A stretch of 64,000 bases of DNA from Xylanivirga thermophila (lineage in GTDB: Bacteria; Bacillota; Clostridia; Caldicoprobacterales; Xylanivirgaceae): contig NZ_RXHQ01000002.1 of assembly GCF_004138105.1 (NCBI RefSeq), forward strand, positions 156,684-220,683, given 5' to 3'. Made by a program: the position numbers and the translations under genes. Position 1 is the stretch's first letter. The number at the start of each line of letters is the position of its first letter. A model generated the notes under the pieces. It was not told the DNA's origin, searched no databases, and saw nothing but the letters and a program-made list of their open reading frames with translations. Below are positions 1-13,047 of this stretch, piece after piece.

Positions 1-133
1 CAAGATCTATAAATTGCCTCATCATTTCATCCCGCTTATCCTTTAGAAGCTTATGACCTCTAACGGCCACCTGCAGCCTTTTTTTGAGTCTGCTAAGCTC
101 CATACGGGTGGGATTTACATTCATGATAGCCAT
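1..133 (-). CDS. atpD: V-type ATP synthase subunit D, N-terminal part
   Basis: Only the first 44 codons are in the window; the gene runs off the left edge. The translation begins [20 protein letters not shown], the usual opening of subunit D, which forms the coiled-coil central stalk that turns inside the A3B3 head and passes torque to the membrane ring. The start follows the stop of subunit B by three bases, so it is the next cistron of the V-ATPase operon. The identification rests on this N-terminus and on the operon order A-B-D. Confidence 0.9.
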   Translation of the reverse strand, partial: MAIMNVNPTRMELSRLKKRLQVAVRGHKLLKDKRDEMMRQFIDL

Positions 134-136
134 TTT

Positions 137-1519
137 TTATTCATCCCCTTTTTGAGGAAGATACTTGTCTATATATTCATCCCTTATCCTCTTAAGCTCA
201 GACTTGGGTAATATGGACAATAGCTCCCATCCAAGGTTTAATGTCTCTTCTATAGTCCTGTTTGTGGTAAATCCTTGGGATACATACCTCTTTTCAAATT
301 CATCTGCAAATTTTGCATATAGCTTATCTGCATCACTAAGGGCAGCTTCACCTAATATAACAGCCAACTCCTTTGCCTCCTTGCCCCTTGCATAAGCGGC
401 AAAAAGCTGGTTCATAGTATCTGCATGATCTTCCCTTGTCTTCCCTTCACCTATACCCTTATCCTTCAAACGGGACAGTGATGGAAGTACATCAATCGGC
501 GGCATAATACCTTTTCTATAAAGCTCCCGGCTGAGTATTATCTGCCCTTCTGTTATATAACCTGTGAGATCAGGTATAGGATGGGTCTTATCATCCTCTG
601 GCATCGTAAGGATAGGTATCTGGGTTATTGAACCCTTTTTGCCCCTTATCCTACCTGCACGTTCGTACATAGTAGCAAGATCAGTATACAAATATCCAGG
701 GTATCCCCTACGTCCAGGTACTTCCTTACGTGCTGCTGATACCTCCCTAAGGGCTTCTGCATAGTTTGTAATATCTGTCAATATAACAAGTACATGCATG
801 CCTTCATCAAAAGCCAGATATTCTGCTGCAGTAAGGGCCATACGAGGAGTTGCAATACGCTCTATGGCAGGATCATTTGCAAGATTCATAAATAATACTG
901 CCCTCTCTATAGCTCCCGTCTTTTTAAAATCTGAAATAAAAAAGTCGGCTTCCTCAAAGGTAATACCTATGGCTCCAAACACAACAGCGAAATTCTCACC
1001 GGATCCTAAAACCTTTGCTTGACGGGCTATCTGAGCTGCAAGTTGCGCATGGGGTAAGCCCGAACCGGAGAACACAGGTAGTTTCTGTCCTCTAACCAGC
1101 GTGTTTAATCCATCTATTGCCGATATACCTGTCTGTATAAACTCTGAAGGATAATTTCTGGCAGATGGATTTATAGGCTGACCGCTTATATCCATCTTCT
1201 TCTCAGCAATTATCTTTGGACCTCCATCCCTGGGCTGACCCATACCATCGAATACACGACCTAGCATATCTTTGGAAACTGCAAGCTCTATGCCCTTGCC
1301 TAAAAATCTTGCCTTACTTGTGGATATCTGCAAACCTTGGGAACCCTCAAACAGCTGCACCAATGCCTTATCTCCATTTATCTCCAATACCCTGCCTCGA
1401 CGTATCTCTCCATTTGCCTGCTCTATCTCCACTAGCTCATCAAACTTTACACCGGATACACCTTCCACCAGCATCAAGGGGCCTACTACTTCTCTTATAT
1501 TCCTATATTCCTTAAGCAT
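137..1519 (-). CDS. atpB: V-type ATP synthase subunit B
   Basis: Non-catalytic nucleotide-binding subunit of the A3B3 head of a V/A-type rotary ATPase. The 460-residue length is normal. The place where the catalytic subunit has its P-loop is degenerate here (SGSGLPH, residues 151-157), as expected for B. The N-terminal beta-barrel and the C-terminal helical domain ending in [10 protein letters not shown] are complete. The start overlaps the end of subunit A by 8 bases, which suggests translational coupling. Confidence 0.97.
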   Translation of the reverse strand: MLKEYRNIREVVGPLMLVEGVSGVKFDELVEIEQANGEIRRGRVLEINGDKALVQLFEGSQGLQISTSKARFLGKGIELAVSKDMLGRVFDGMGQPRDGGPKIIAEKKMDISGQPINPSARNYPSEFIQTGISAIDGLNTLVRGQKLPVFSGSGLPHAQLAAQIARQAKVLGSGENFAVVFGAIGITFEEADFFISDFKKTGAIERAVLFMNLANDPAIERIATPRMALTAAEYLAFDEGMHVLVILTDITNYAEALREVSAARKEVPGRRGYPGYLYTDLATMYERAGRIRGKKGSITQIPILTMPEDDKTHPIPDLTGYITEGQIILSRELYRKGIMPPIDVLPSLSRLKDKGIGEGKTREDHADTMNQLFAAYARGKEAKELAVILGEAALSDADKLYAKFADEFEKRYVSQGFTTNRTIEETLNLGWELLSILPKSELKRIRDEYIDKYLPQKGDE

Positions 1520-3284
1520 ACCTTATACCCCCTTCTGGCACCAATGCCTCCATTTGCTCATTCATTTCATCCATAATAGCATCTATTTCTGCTATTCTAT
1601 CCTCAGGTATATATTTTGCCCGACCTATACGTTCCCGTACAGGCAGGTTTATTATCTCGCTAAACTCTGCACCAGCCTCTAATGTCCTGTTTGCTGCATG
1701 ATGAAACTCCAGTATAAGCTTTAGCATCTTATACTGTTTTTTCATGGAAGTATAGGTGTCTACATCATGGAATGCATTTTGATGGAGATAGTCTTCCCTT
1801 ATGGATCTAGCTGTCTCCAAAGTCAGTCTATCTTTTAATGAAAGGGCATCTACACCAACAAGCCTTACTATCTCTTCCAATTCAGATTCGGTCTGTAAAA
1901 TACTCATGGCTTCAATGCGCATATCATCCCAATCTCCAGCTACATGCTCTTCCATCCATTCACCCAATCTATCTACATAAAGGGAATAACTTACCAACCA
2001 GTTTATGGCAGGAAAATGTCTTCTATAGGCTAGCTGAGCATCCAAACCCCAGAACACCTTTACAATACGAAGGGTTGCCTGTGTAACTGGCTCTGATAAG
2101 TCACCACCTGGTGGTGATACTGCACCTATTGCACTTATGGCCCCTTCCCGGTTCTCCTGCCCAAGGCACATTACTCTGCCAGCTCTCTCGTAGAATTCAG
2201 CCAAACGGGAACTTAGATATGCAGGATAACCTTCCTCACCAGGCATCTCTTCAAGCCTACCTGACATCTCACGAAGCGCCTCGGCCCAACGGGATGTAGA
2301 GTCTGCCATAATGGCTACCTTATATCCCATATCTCTAAAATATTCAGCTATAGTTATACCGGTATATATGGAAGCTTCACGTGCTGCAACAGGCATGTCG
2401 GAAGTGTTCGCAATAAGAACGGTACGCTTCATAAGAGGCTCACCGCTCTTTGGATCCTTTAGTTGTGGGAACTCCATAAGAACATCCGTCATCTCATTGC
2501 CACGTTCTCCACACCCTACATAGACTATCAAATCAGCATCAGCCCATTTAGCCAACTGATGCTGCACTACGGTTTTACCACTGCCAAATGGTCCAGGTAC
2601 AGCGGCCACGCCGCCTTTGGCTACTGGAAAAAATGTATCTATTACCCTTTGTCCAGTTAGCATAGGCACATTTGGCGGGAGCTTCTCCTTATATCGACGT
2701 CCTATTCGAACAGGGGTACGTTGAAGCATACATACATCCACCGCTTCACCAGATTTTTTCTTCACCTTGGCAATAGGATCTACAATAGTAGCCTCCCCTT
2801 TGTGTATCCATTCTATCGTACCCTCCACACCCTGTGGAATCATTATCCTATGTTCTATTATGGAAGTTTCCTGCACAGTACCTATTATATCGCCGGTAGT
2901 TACAAAATCGCCCTCATTTACAGTAGGCACAAAATCCCATTTCTTATCATGATCAAGGGCCGGAACATCTATACCCCTAGCAATCCTATCCCCTACCTGG
3001 TCACGAATAACATTAAGAGGCCTTTGAATCCCGTCAAATATGGATTCTATAAGACCTGGTGCTAACTCAACGCTAAGGGGATAACCTGTAGTTACAACCG
3101 GCTCTCCCGGTCCTATACCTGCAGTCTCCTCATATACCTGTATAGAGGCCTTATCACCTCTAAGTTCTATTATCTCACCTATCAGCTTTTTATCGCTGAC
3201 ACGTACAACATCATACATCTTTGCATCTTGCATACCTTCTGCAATTACAAGTGGTCCTGAAACTTTTACAATTCTACCTTGCAT
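1512..3284 (-). CDS. atpA: V-type ATP synthase catalytic subunit A
   Basis: Catalytic subunit that hydrolyses or makes ATP in the soluble head. The 590 residues include the Walker A loop GPFGSGKT at 231-238. The stretch at about 110-190, before the P-loop domain, is the non-homologous insert that separates V-type A subunits from F-type beta. It is followed by subunit B with an 8-base overlap and preceded by subunit F with a 3-base gap. Length and motifs match the family; nothing looks damaged. Confidence 0.98.
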   Translation of the reverse strand: MQGRIVKVSGPLVIAEGMQDAKMYDVVRVSDKKLIGEIIELRGDKASIQVYEETAGIGPGEPVVTTGYPLSVELAPGLIESIFDGIQRPLNVIRDQVGDRIARGIDVPALDHDKKWDFVPTVNEGDFVTTGDIIGTVQETSIIEHRIMIPQGVEGTIEWIHKGEATIVDPIAKVKKKSGEAVDVCMLQRTPVRIGRRYKEKLPPNVPMLTGQRVIDTFFPVAKGGVAAVPGPFGSGKTVVQHQLAKWADADLIVYVGCGERGNEMTDVLMEFPQLKDPKSGEPLMKRTVLIANTSDMPVAAREASIYTGITIAEYFRDMGYKVAIMADSTSRWAEALREMSGRLEEMPGEEGYPAYLSSRLAEFYERAGRVMCLGQENREGAISAIGAVSPPGGDLSEPVTQATLRIVKVFWGLDAQLAYRRHFPAINWLVSYSLYVDRLGEWMEEHVAGDWDDMRIEAMSILQTESELEEIVRLVGVDALSLKDRLTLETARSIREDYLHQNAFHDVDTYTSMKKQYKMLKLILEFHHAANRTLEAGAEFSEIINLPVRERIGRAKYIPEDRIAEIDAIMDEMNEQMEALVPEGGIRYA

Positions 3285-3287
3285 CGA

Positions 3288-3617
3288 CTATCTACCCTCT
3301 CTCTCTTGAAACAGAATATCGGCACCAATAGCCTTTTCTACACTGTCCTTTACACCCTGAATACCCAGTCCCAAACTTCCTTGATTACCAGGAATGAGTA
3401 TTATAGCAGGAAAGGGTACAGTCTTATACCTATCTATGGTTTCCTCTATGTCCTTTGCAATAGACTCAGTAACAAAGATTACAGCATAATCACCCTTTGC
3501 TAACCTATTTATAAGGAGACTAGCCTCTTTAGGCTGCGTTACGGGAAATACTGCAATTCCAAGGGATTTAAACGCCAATACCGAGTCCTTATCTCCAACT
3601 ACACCTATTTTATGCAT
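3288..3617 (-). CDS. atpF: V-type ATP synthase subunit F
   Basis: Small central-stalk subunit (109 residues from this start) that binds subunit D. The N-terminal pattern MHKIGVVGDKDSVLAFKSLG is the usual opening of the family. A GTG three codons upstream (3626) has a better-spaced AAAGG in front of it, so the start could be 9 bases longer. The 5' end overlaps the end of subunit C by 8 bases (17 if the GTG is used). Its place between C and A is the standard order. Confidence 0.93.
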   Translation of the reverse strand: MHKIGVVGDKDSVLAFKSLGIAVFPVTQPKEASLLINRLAKGDYAVIFVTESIAKDIEETIDRYKTVPFPAIILIPGNQGSLGLGIQGVKDSVEKAIGADILFQEREGR

Positions 3618-4611
3618 AAGTATCACGTAACCTTTCCGAGATTTTGTCTGCCGGAATATTATTTATCTTGCCTACCATGATGATACGTATAAGATCTATC
3701 TCATTTTGCTTTGCTAATATATACGCTACAATAGGAGCTATACCAAACGATTCCCACTTTTTTGCCTTTATATAATCCATAAGGTAGTCATCAGCGAGCC
3801 TTTCATACAGCGTCAAACTACCCTGTTTTGCAAACTGCTGCACCCCTAGAATTATTACCCTTTCATACTCGGAATTCTTTAGCTCATTCATCAGCCATTC
3901 GGAAGGTTGATCAAGGGCCTGAACAAAAAAATCTTCATTTAGAATTCCTCCGGGCAGGAGCAGGTGTCTTAAAAACTCTGCACCATTACCTATTCGCTTT
4001 ACCCTAAGCAATGTCTTTATATTTACCAGATCTACTTTTTTTTCAAAATATCCTTTTACAAACTCATCTTTTTGATCGCGGCAGATGCAAAAAATATGTT
4101 CATACATGGCCTTGTCCAATACTACATCTATCTTTTGCGGGTCTACCTTTGTACTTAGCATGTTTTCTAATATTTCCAGCGCACCAGCAATATAATCGGG
4201 CAAATCCCTATAATCATTATCATCTATTGCCTTTTTTATATTGTCTATCGGTACAGTAGATACACCCATTAAGGGCTCAGGATTTTCCATCTTTAAATAT
4301 TTAGACTTTAATATAACCTTCACGTTGTGTATATCCTGATTTATAAAAAACAATTGGGTTAAATCAGGATTTGGAGAAATAGACTGCATAAGGTCATATA
4401 CGCCCTTTAATTCACGAGATAGCATATCTTCATACTCATATGGAGTCTTAAGCTCGGATACGGCTATGGCATAATCGGTCTCAGATAATATTTTAAGCAC
4501 ATCCTGTGGGCTATTTGCGTCTACCATGCGGTCTATCCTGTCCTTGCCAAGCAATTTTGGTTCTAATGCCCTTATACGTCCAACGGCATAGTTATACGTT
4601 GTAGCTGCCAT
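3610..4611 (-). CDS. atpC: V-type ATP synthase subunit C
   Basis: All-helical subunit (333 residues) that caps the membrane c-ring and docks the central stalk on it; equivalent to subunit d of eukaryotic V-ATPases. The N-terminus TYNYAVGRIRALE with the following L-x-K-x-R-I-D-R-M segment is typical. It lies between E (6-base gap) and F (overlapping) in the operon. The call is supported by sequence pattern, length and operon position together. Confidence 0.93.
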   Translation of the reverse strand: MAATTYNYAVGRIRALEPKLLGKDRIDRMVDANSPQDVLKILSETDYAIAVSELKTPYEYEDMLSRELKGVYDLMQSISPNPDLTQLFFINQDIHNVKVILKSKYLKMENPEPLMGVSTVPIDNIKKAIDDNDYRDLPDYIAGALEILENMLSTKVDPQKIDVVLDKAMYEHIFCICRDQKDEFVKGYFEKKVDLVNIKTLLRVKRIGNGAEFLRHLLLPGGILNEDFFVQALDQPSEWLMNELKNSEYERVIILGVQQFAKQGSLTLYERLADDYLMDYIKAKKWESFGIAPIVAYILAKQNEIDLIRIIMVGKINNIPADKISERLRDTYA

Positions 4612-4617
4612 ATCCTA

Positions 4618-5226
4618 TCACTCCTCACTGAATAAAAGTGCTGCCACCTCAGGTTCTATCTCATCCCTAACCATGCGAAGTATGGATTCAAAAGAGTTGT
4701 TTATTTCCATACCATTAAATTTTATTATAAATCCCGTCTTGAATTCACCGCTGTCAGACGATAACTTAAGTTCGCCTTTTTTACCTGCAGCCCTTAACTG
4801 CTCATTTAACCTGTTTATAAACTGCTGGTTCAATACCCTGCCGCCATTGGCGGGAGACACTATATCCTCATCGCCTTCCAAAGGATAGCTAAGCAATAGC
4901 TCAGAAATAAGCTTTTCATATTCTGCCTGTGGCATATTGGATATTTTATCGAGAACAGCAGCAAAACTTTTATCTATCATCTGTTGTTTTACAGCAAGCT
5001 CCTTTTGTTTCAATTCAAGGGTAGCTGCTGAAATCATACGTCTCTTACGCTCGTCTGCCGCTTCCCTTGCTTTAACCAACAATCTATCCTTTAATGCATG
5101 ACCTTCCTTTGCTTTGTTCTTCTTTATCTCATCTGCCTTGATCTGGGCATCATCTATTATCCCTTGAGCTTCTTGCCTAGCATCTTCCAGTATACGACCA
5201 GTTATCTTTTCTATTCCATTATTCAT
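4618..5226 (-). CDS. atpE: V-type ATP synthase subunit E
   Basis: Peripheral-stalk subunit of 202 residues. The first 110 residues are a charged, Ala/Lys/Glu-rich helix suited to a coiled coil with subunit H (also called G). The C-terminal part is the globular domain that binds the head. It pairs functionally with the H-type gene at the start of the operon. It lies 13 bases after subunit K and 6 bases before subunit C. Confidence 0.93.
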   Translation of the reverse strand: MNNGIEKITGRILEDARQEAQGIIDDAQIKADEIKKNKAKEGHALKDRLLVKAREAADERKRRMISAATLELKQKELAVKQQMIDKSFAAVLDKISNMPQAEYEKLISELLLSYPLEGDEDIVSPANGGRVLNQQFINRLNEQLRAAGKKGELKLSSDSGEFKTGFIIKFNGMEINNSFESILRMVRDEIEPEVAALLFSEE

Positions 5227-5239
5227 TTAATACAACCCC

Positions 5240-7657
<2,418 letters not shown>

Positions 7658-7671
<14 letters not shown>

Positions 7672-7978
7672 TGGAATTCACAATCCTTCCCATAATGAAG
7701 TCAACAGCCTGCCCGATATGCTCCTGTGCAGCCTTCTCTATCTCCTGACACTTCTTGTCAGTCTGGGAAGATAGCTTTGATATCTCTGCCTCTGCCCCTT
7801 TTTCAGCCGCATCAATTAACCTATTTTTTTCGTCTTCCGCTTCTTTTTGAGAGCGTTTTAAAACCTCTGCTCCCTCATCCTCTGCCTGCCTAATAATATC
7901 TTTTGCCTTTTGTAAAGCGTCAAGTCGAATTTTCTCTGCATCGGCTTCTGCCTGATGTATCATATTTAAAACATCCAT
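7658..7978 (-). CDS. V-type ATP synthase subunit H (G)
   Basis: First gene of the V-ATPase operon: a 106-residue protein that is almost wholly charged helix, rich in Ala, Glu, Lys and Gln, ending PVDFIMGRI-like in the family pattern. It should pair with subunit E in the peripheral stalk. A longer frame opens at 8035, but the ATG at 7978 has AGGTGGTGAG about 10 bases in front of it and starts MDVLNMIHQAEADAE, the natural start of the helix; it also avoids overlap with upp. Confidence 0.87.
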
Positions 7979-8003
7979 AGACAAAGCACTCACCACCTTT
8001 TTA

Positions 8004-8633
8004 TTACTTGGTGCCAAAAAGTCTATCACCTGCATCTCCTAAACCAGGAACTATATACCCATCTTCATTTAATTTTTCATCTAGAGCGGCAACAAATATA
8101 TCCACATCCGGATGGTCTTCTTGAAGTCGTGAAACTCCTTCCGGTGCAGCTATAAGACACACAAATTTTATGCTCTTTGCTCCCCGCTGTTTTAAGAATG
8201 TAATAGCTGCGCTAGCAGAACCACCGGTAGCTAGCATTGGATCTATAATTATAAAATCCCTTTCTTCAACATCAGAAGGTAGCTTGCAATAGTATTCCAC
8301 TGGCTCTAGGGTTTCAGGATCCCTATATAGTCCTATATGCCCCACCTTCGCTGCTGGTATAAGCTTTAACATACCATCTACCATACCCAAACCTGCTCGA
8401 AGTATAGGTACAAGCCCTACTTTTTTGCCTGATATTACCTTGGTCTTTGCCTTACCCATTGGAGTATCAATTTCTACCTCTTTTAACTGGATATCACGGG
8501 TAACTTCATATCCCATTAATAGAGCTACCTCTTCCACCAGTTCCCTAAACTCTTTAGAACCAGTATTTTTATCCCGTATAAGTGTTAATTTGTGCTGTAT
8601 TAGCGGATGATCCATTACATGAACTTTTGACAT
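8004..8633 (-). CDS. upp: Uracil phosphoribosyltransferase
   Basis: Salvages uracil by joining it to PRPP to give UMP (209 residues). The PRPP-binding loop [12 protein letters not shown] lies about two thirds along and the uracil-site [13 protein letters not shown] near the C-terminus. An upstream in-frame TTG would add three residues, but GAGGTG sits 10 bases before the ATG at 8633, so the ATG is preferred. It ends 25 bases before the V-ATPase operon on the same strand, a common neighbourhood in Firmicutes. Confidence 0.96.
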   Translation of the reverse strand: MSKVHVMDHPLIQHKLTLIRDKNTGSKEFRELVEEVALLMGYEVTRDIQLKEVEIDTPMGKAKTKVISGKKVGLVPILRAGLGMVDGMLKLIPAAKVGHIGLYRDPETLEPVEYYCKLPSDVEERDFIIIDPMLATGGSASAAITFLKQRGAKSIKFVCLIAAPEGVSRLQEDHPDVDIFVAALDEKLNEDGYIVPGLGDAGDRLFGTK

Positions 8634-8731
8634 TTTAAACAATCACCTCAACATATTGGTATTAATATTCGTACATACATTTCTATATATTATACAATAA
8701 TTTTGCAGCAGCTGTCTAGCAAAGTTCGCCA

Positions 8732-9190
8732 TCAATTTGACAAATTTAACTTTTTAATTACCTTTTTCAATGCTTCTCCAATATCCCATGCACATCTTCT
8801 ATATGTTTCCACGTCTTGACCAAATGGATCTAATATATCAGGATCTTCATATCCGGCAAACTCTTTAAGGGTATACACTTTTTCCATTGCAGATGGCTCC
8901 ATAATCTTTATAAGCATCTTTTGATCATTTGTCATGGTAAGGATCAAGTTGGCATTTTGAACAAGCTCAGGAGTCAATCTACATGCCCTGTGCCCTGTAA
9001 GGTCAAGGTCCAACTCATTCATCACCTCTATCGCCTGTAAAGTGGCCCTATCTCCTTCTGTAGCATATATACCTGCAGAACCTGCCATTATATCATTTAT
9101 TTGAGCTTCTTTTAGATATTGTTTAAACATTACCTCTGCCATACTGCTCCTGCATGTGTTCCCTGTACATACAAAAAGTATTTTACGCAA
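8732..9190 (-). CDS. ywlE: Low-molecular-weight phosphatase, probably protein-arginine phosphatase
   Basis: 152 residues with the phosphate-binding loop CTGNTCRS at 8-15 and the acid loop EDPDILDPFG at 115-124. The residue two before the loop Cys-Arg is Thr12, equal to Thr11 in Bacillus subtilis YwlE, where Thr favours phosphoarginine over phosphotyrosine. YwlE opposes the McsB arginine kinase that tags proteins for ClpCP. It follows the Sua5/YwlC gene by 24 bases, as in the Bacillus ywlC-ywlE neighbourhood, which supports the call. Confidence 0.85.
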   Translation of the reverse strand: MRKILFVCTGNTCRSSMAEVMFKQYLKEAQINDIMAGSAGIYATEGDRATLQAIEVMNELDLDLTGHRACRLTPELVQNANLILTMTNDQKMLIKIMEPSAMEKVYTLKEFAGYEDPDILDPFGQDVETYRRCAWDIGEALKKVIKKLNLSN

Positions 9191-9214
9191 AAGGCTACCT
9201 CCTAAAAATAATAT

Positions 9215-10279
9215 CTATATATTTATTACATGAAAACCTGCAGCCCTGAGCATTCGATTCATTATGGCCAACCCTTCGTCTTTTGTCCCTACACCTTCGG
9301 CCAGTATAATATCTACACCTAAATCATCAAATTGCCGCAAATCTGCAAAAAGCTTGGATGCTATGGTAGATAACCGGCTACGTGTTCCCATAATAAGCAC
9401 TGAAGCCTTAATATCTTCATATAGGGTATAAGTCTCCTCCGTAGCTAGGATCCCCACCTTTTTCCCCTGTGATATATATTGCATAGCTAATGCTTTAATA
9501 TGTTTTGCTATGGCATCCGGATTTCCCTGCACTATTGTAACAGGAGCCTTTGGTGCATAATGGGTGTATTTCATGCCCGGAGATTTTACCCGTTCGCCTT
9601 TGAGGGGAGGTGTAAGCACCCTTTTATCAACCTGTACCTCTCCTAGTACCGTTTCCAACATTTCCTGCGTTATTCCACCTGGCCGTAGTATTGTAGGTAT
9701 ATTGGACGTCAAATCTAATACGGTAGATTCCAATCCTACGCTACATTCACCGCCGTCTATTATAAATGGTATACGTCCCTGCATATCCTCCATAACATGC
9801 TGAGCAGTAGTAGGACTAGGACGTCCTGAACGGTTTGCGCTAGGTGCTGCAATAGGCACACCGCATTCCTTGATAAAGGCCCTTGCTACTTCATTTCTAG
9901 GCATCCTTATGCCCACTGTATCCAGCCCTGCAGTTACTTCATCGGGTATTATACTAGATTTTTCCAATATAATAGTAATGGGCCCCGGCCAAAAAGCCTC
10001 CATTAATTTTAAGGCCTTTGGTGGAACCCCATTCACCAATTGATATATTTCGTTTATCGAAGCAATATGGACAATAAGAGGGTTGTCAGAAGGTCTTCCC
10101 TTTGCATAGAAGATCTTTCGTACCGTCTCTCCATCAAGGGCATTTGCACCAAGTCCATATACCGTTTCCGTCGGAAATGCTACTACCTCACCTTGTCTTA
10201 TATATTGGGCCGCTTTTTTTATAACGGCATAATCATTATCTAGTTCATTAATCTTCTGTATTAAAGTTTGCAAATTCAT
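9215..10279 (-). CDS. ywlC: Threonylcarbamoyl-AMP synthase (Sua5/YwlC type)
   Basis: Makes threonylcarbamoyl-AMP from threonine, bicarbonate and ATP, the first step of t6A37 tRNA modification. The 354 residues hold an N-terminal YrdC domain (about 18-205, with FPTETVYGLGANA and APSANRSGRPSPT) and a C-terminal Sua5 domain (about 235-354) joined by a linker carrying the family's S-P-G-M-K-Y-T-H-Y-A-P block. This is the long, two-domain form. Start MNLQTLIQKI is preceded by an AAGGAGT site; the gap to the ZIP gene is only 8 bases. Confidence 0.95.
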   Translation of the reverse strand: MNLQTLIQKINELDNDYAVIKKAAQYIRQGEVVAFPTETVYGLGANALDGETVRKIFYAKGRPSDNPLIVHIASINEIYQLVNGVPPKALKLMEAFWPGPITIILEKSSIIPDEVTAGLDTVGIRMPRNEVARAFIKECGVPIAAPSANRSGRPSPTTAQHVMEDMQGRIPFIIDGGECSVGLESTVLDLTSNIPTILRPGGITQEMLETVLGEVQVDKRVLTPPLKGERVKSPGMKYTHYAPKAPVTIVQGNPDAIAKHIKALAMQYISQGKKVGILATEETYTLYEDIKASVLIMGTRSRLSTIASKLFADLRQFDDLGVDIILAEGVGTKDEGLAIMNRMLRAAGFHVINI

Positions 10280-10287
10280 TACTCCTT

Positions 10288-11019
10288 TTACATCATAGAT
10301 GAAATTACAATTCCTAGTATGACTCCAAATAACAGTCCTAGGCTCGATATCCGTCCTTTATATAATTCTACAGATTCCGGTATAAGCTCTGCACATGTTA
10401 TATACAACATGGCACCTCCCGCAAAAGCAAGACATATACTTATAAACATGGGAGAGATACCACCTAGTAAATATCCTATAAAAGCACCTAAGCCAGTAGG
10501 TACCCCTGATAAGAGTGTAAGCATAAAAACCTTTAATTTATCCATCCCTCCCGCCCTTAACGGGGTAGCCATAGCTACTCCCTCTGGTATATCATGAAGG
10601 GCAATCACAAGACTGAGACCTAAACCATAGGATTCATAGGCAGTAAATCCAGAACCTATAGCGAGACCTTCAGGTAAGTTATGTAGCGCAATACCTACGG
10701 TTAATAGGATACCCGTTTTCAAAAGTTCATTTTTCCCTTTTGATTCCATATCACGATATATTAAATGTTCACAAAAAATTATAACAGCTACACCTAATAT
10801 AATACCCATAATACCGCAAGCGAAACTACCAATTTCAAAAGATTTAGGCAATAGATCAAAACACACCACCGCAATCATAAGTCCACTTGAAAAACTGAGA
10901 AGGGTACTTAAAAGGCGTTTGCTGGGGGTATCAAGAAAAAACGCTATCATTCCGCCCAAACCTGTCCCTATGATACCTGCAGATGCACCTATAATGCTAC
11001 TTACAAGCAATGGATTCAA
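10288..11019 (-). CDS. ZIP family divalent metal transporter
   Basis: Integral membrane protein of 243 residues with about eight hydrophobic segments. It has both metal-site signatures of the ZIP family: HNLPEG at 113-118 and HDIPEG at 142-147, on neighbouring membrane helices. The family imports zinc, iron or other divalent metals; the substrate cannot be told from the sequence. It resembles the ZupT/GufA branch in lacking a long His-rich loop. It is followed closely by the Sua5 gene, possibly by chance. Confidence 0.9.
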   Translation of the reverse strand: MNPLLVSSIIGASAGIIGTGLGGMIAFFLDTPSKRLLSTLLSFSSGLMIAVVCFDLLPKSFEIGSFACGIMGIILGVAVIIFCEHLIYRDMESKGKNELLKTGILLTVGIALHNLPEGLAIGSGFTAYESYGLGLSLVIALHDIPEGVAMATPLRAGGMDKLKVFMLTLLSGVPTGLGAFIGYLLGGISPMFISICLAFAGGAMLYITCAELIPESVELYKGRISSLGLLFGVILGIVISSMM

Positions 11020-11085
11020 CCCCTACCATCTCCCCATTCTAAAATCTTATATATTGTATTCAGGAAGACATAGGAGTATGCCTTG

Positions 11086-12162
11086 TTATACGGGGCTTGC
11101 CATAAGCTTGAGCTTTTCAGCCTGATCTGCAGAAATAAGACTATTTATCATCTCTTCGAGGTCTCCATCTAGAAAAGATTCAAGCTGATAGATAGTAAAG
11201 CCAATTCTATGATCAGTCACTCTGCCTTGGGGAAAATTATAAGTTCTTATTCTTTCGCTACGATCTCCAGTACCTATTTGACTTTTCCTAGCTTCAGCAT
11301 ACTGACTGTTTTGTTCCTGCTCTGCCATATCAAGGAGCCTGGCTTTAAGTACCCTTAATGCCTTTTCCTTGTTTTTAAGCTGGGACTTTTCATCCTGACA
11401 TGTAACTACCATTCCGGTAGGTATATGGGTAATTCTAACAGCAGAATCGGTGGTATTTACACTTTGTCCACCATGCCCTGAAGATCTGTATACATCTACC
11501 CTTAGATCATTGGGATTTATTTCAACATCCACATCTTCCGCTTCAGGTAGTACTGCTACAGTAGCAGTAGAAGTATGGATACGCCCACCAGATTCGGTAG
11601 TGGGAATACGCTGCACCCTATGAACTCCGCTTTCATATTTTAGTCTACTATATGCTCCTTTACCCTCTATAACAAAGATAATCTCCTTTACACCACCCAT
11701 ATCGGTATAATTGGAGCTTAGTATCTCTACCTTCCACCTTTGACGCTCAGCATATCTGGTATACATCCTAAAAAGGTCAGCACCAAAAAGGGCTGCCTCT
11801 TCACCACCGGCACCACTGCGTATCTCTACCACTACATTCTTTTCATCATTTGGATCTTTAGGTAGCAACAATATTTCAAGTTCTTCCTTTAATTCTTGCT
11901 GTTTCTTTTTTAATTTAGACAATTCTTGTTCTACCATATCTTTGAACTCTTTATCTGATTCTTCTAGGAGGAGCCCCTGGGTTTCTTCTATCTCCCCTGT
12001 TACGTCTTTGTATTCCCTGTATTTATTTACTATGGGCTCTAATTCTGCATTTTCCTTGACCAATTTTCTCCATTTGTCCTGCTGCCCGATAATCTCCGGA
12101 TTGGATATGGCAATACTTAATTGTTCATATTGCTTTTCTATAAAGTCTAATTTATCAAACAT
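11086..12162 (-). CDS. prfA: Peptide chain release factor 1
   Basis: Terminates translation at UAA and UAG. It is 358 residues long, with the stop-codon recognition motif PTT (P-x-T class, 187-189), which marks RF1 rather than RF2, and the catalytic GGQ at 231-233. It is followed by nothing in its operon for 66 bases and preceded 18 bases upstream by prmC, whose product methylates the Gln of GGQ. The prmC-prfA pairing is widely conserved. Confidence 0.97.
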   Translation of the reverse strand: MFDKLDFIEKQYEQLSIAISNPEIIGQQDKWRKLVKENAELEPIVNKYREYKDVTGEIEETQGLLLEESDKEFKDMVEQELSKLKKKQQELKEELEILLLPKDPNDEKNVVVEIRSGAGGEEAALFGADLFRMYTRYAERQRWKVEILSSNYTDMGGVKEIIFVIEGKGAYSRLKYESGVHRVQRIPTTESGGRIHTSTATVAVLPEAEDVDVEINPNDLRVDVYRSSGHGGQSVNTTDSAVRITHIPTGMVVTCQDEKSQLKNKEKALRVLKARLLDMAEQEQNSQYAEARKSQIGTGDRSERIRTYNFPQGRVTDHRIGFTIYQLESFLDGDLEEMINSLISADQAEKLKLMASPV

Positions 12163-12180
12163 ATACTTGTATCTGCCCCC

Positions 12181-13047
12181 TTATTTCTCTAATAGCGCTA
12201 AAACTACCCTGTCTATACCGGACAGGTCCTTTAAAAAAGATATTCCATCATAGGACCCATTATTTTTTAATATTTCCCTTACCTTGCTACTCTGGTTATA
12301 CCCTACTTCCACAGCCCATAGACCACCCTCTTTAAGAAATGGACGAGCTCCTTTTGCAAGCATACGATAAAAATTTAGGCCATCTATTCCTCCATCAAGG
12401 GCCAATTGAGGCTCATATTCACTTACCTGTTTTTCTAGTATTTTTATATCTTCCGTAGGTATATATGGCGGATTGGATACCATTACATCAAAATATCCCC
12501 CGTACCTATCCCTGTTCAGCTCTTCAAAGATATTGCTATGAATAAAATTTATTCTATCCCCTACTCCACAACTTTGGGCGTTTTGCCGTGCTATTTTAAG
12601 GGCATCTTTGCTTATATCCACAGCTGTAATATATGCATTTTTAGCATAATAGGCTATGCTAACTGCAATACATCCGCTTCCTGTGCCAATTTCCAAAATA
12701 TTTATCCTATCTTTCCTTGATTGTGAATGTTTTATTATATGTTCGACGAGTACCTCTGTATCACATCTAGGAATAAGTACTGACTTATCTACATAAAACC
12801 TTAGACCCATAAATTCCTTATATCCCATTATATATTGAATAGGTTTACCTGTAGAACGGAGTTTTATAAGGCCAAAAAATCTGTCATTCTGTTCATCAGA
12901 TGGTACATAATGTCTGTTTATATACAATTCATAACGCTCCCAACCTAGGATATAACTAAGTAACATCTCCGCCTCCAAGCGAGGCATCTTTATGTTATTA
13001 GCTTGGAGGATTTTCTGTGCTTGGTTCAAAAGATTTACAACAGTCAC
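12181..13047 (-). CDS. prmC: Release factor glutamine methyltransferase
   Basis: SAM-dependent enzyme (288 residues) that methylates the GGQ glutamine of release factors. SAM loop EIGTGSG at 119-125 and catalytic NPPY at 192-195. The start is a GTG at 13047 with AGGAGGAGG 12 bases ahead, both inside the 3' end of the DUF1385 gene, so the two frames overlap by 50 bases. MTVVNLLNQAQKIL matches the family's usual N-terminus, which supports this start despite the overlap. Confidence 0.95.
   Translation of the reverse strand: MTVVNLLNQAQKILQANNIKMPRLEAEMLLSYILGWERYELYINRHYVPSDEQNDRFFGLIKLRSTGKPIQYIMGYKEFMGLRFYVDKSVLIPRCDTEVLVEHIIKHSQSRKDRINILEIGTGSGCIAVSIAYYAKNAYITAVDISKDALKIARQNAQSCGVGDRINFIHSNIFEELNRDRYGGYFDVMVSNPPYIPTEDIKILEKQVSEYEPQLALDGGIDGLNFYRMLAKGARPFLKEGGLWAVEVGYNQSSKVREILKNNGSYDGISFLKDLSGIDRVVLALLEK

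Noticed and set aside
1272..1682. 136-codon + strand frame inside the ATPase genes
   Set aside because: It is a shadow on the opposite strand of atpA and atpB with no ribosome site and no protein-like pattern.
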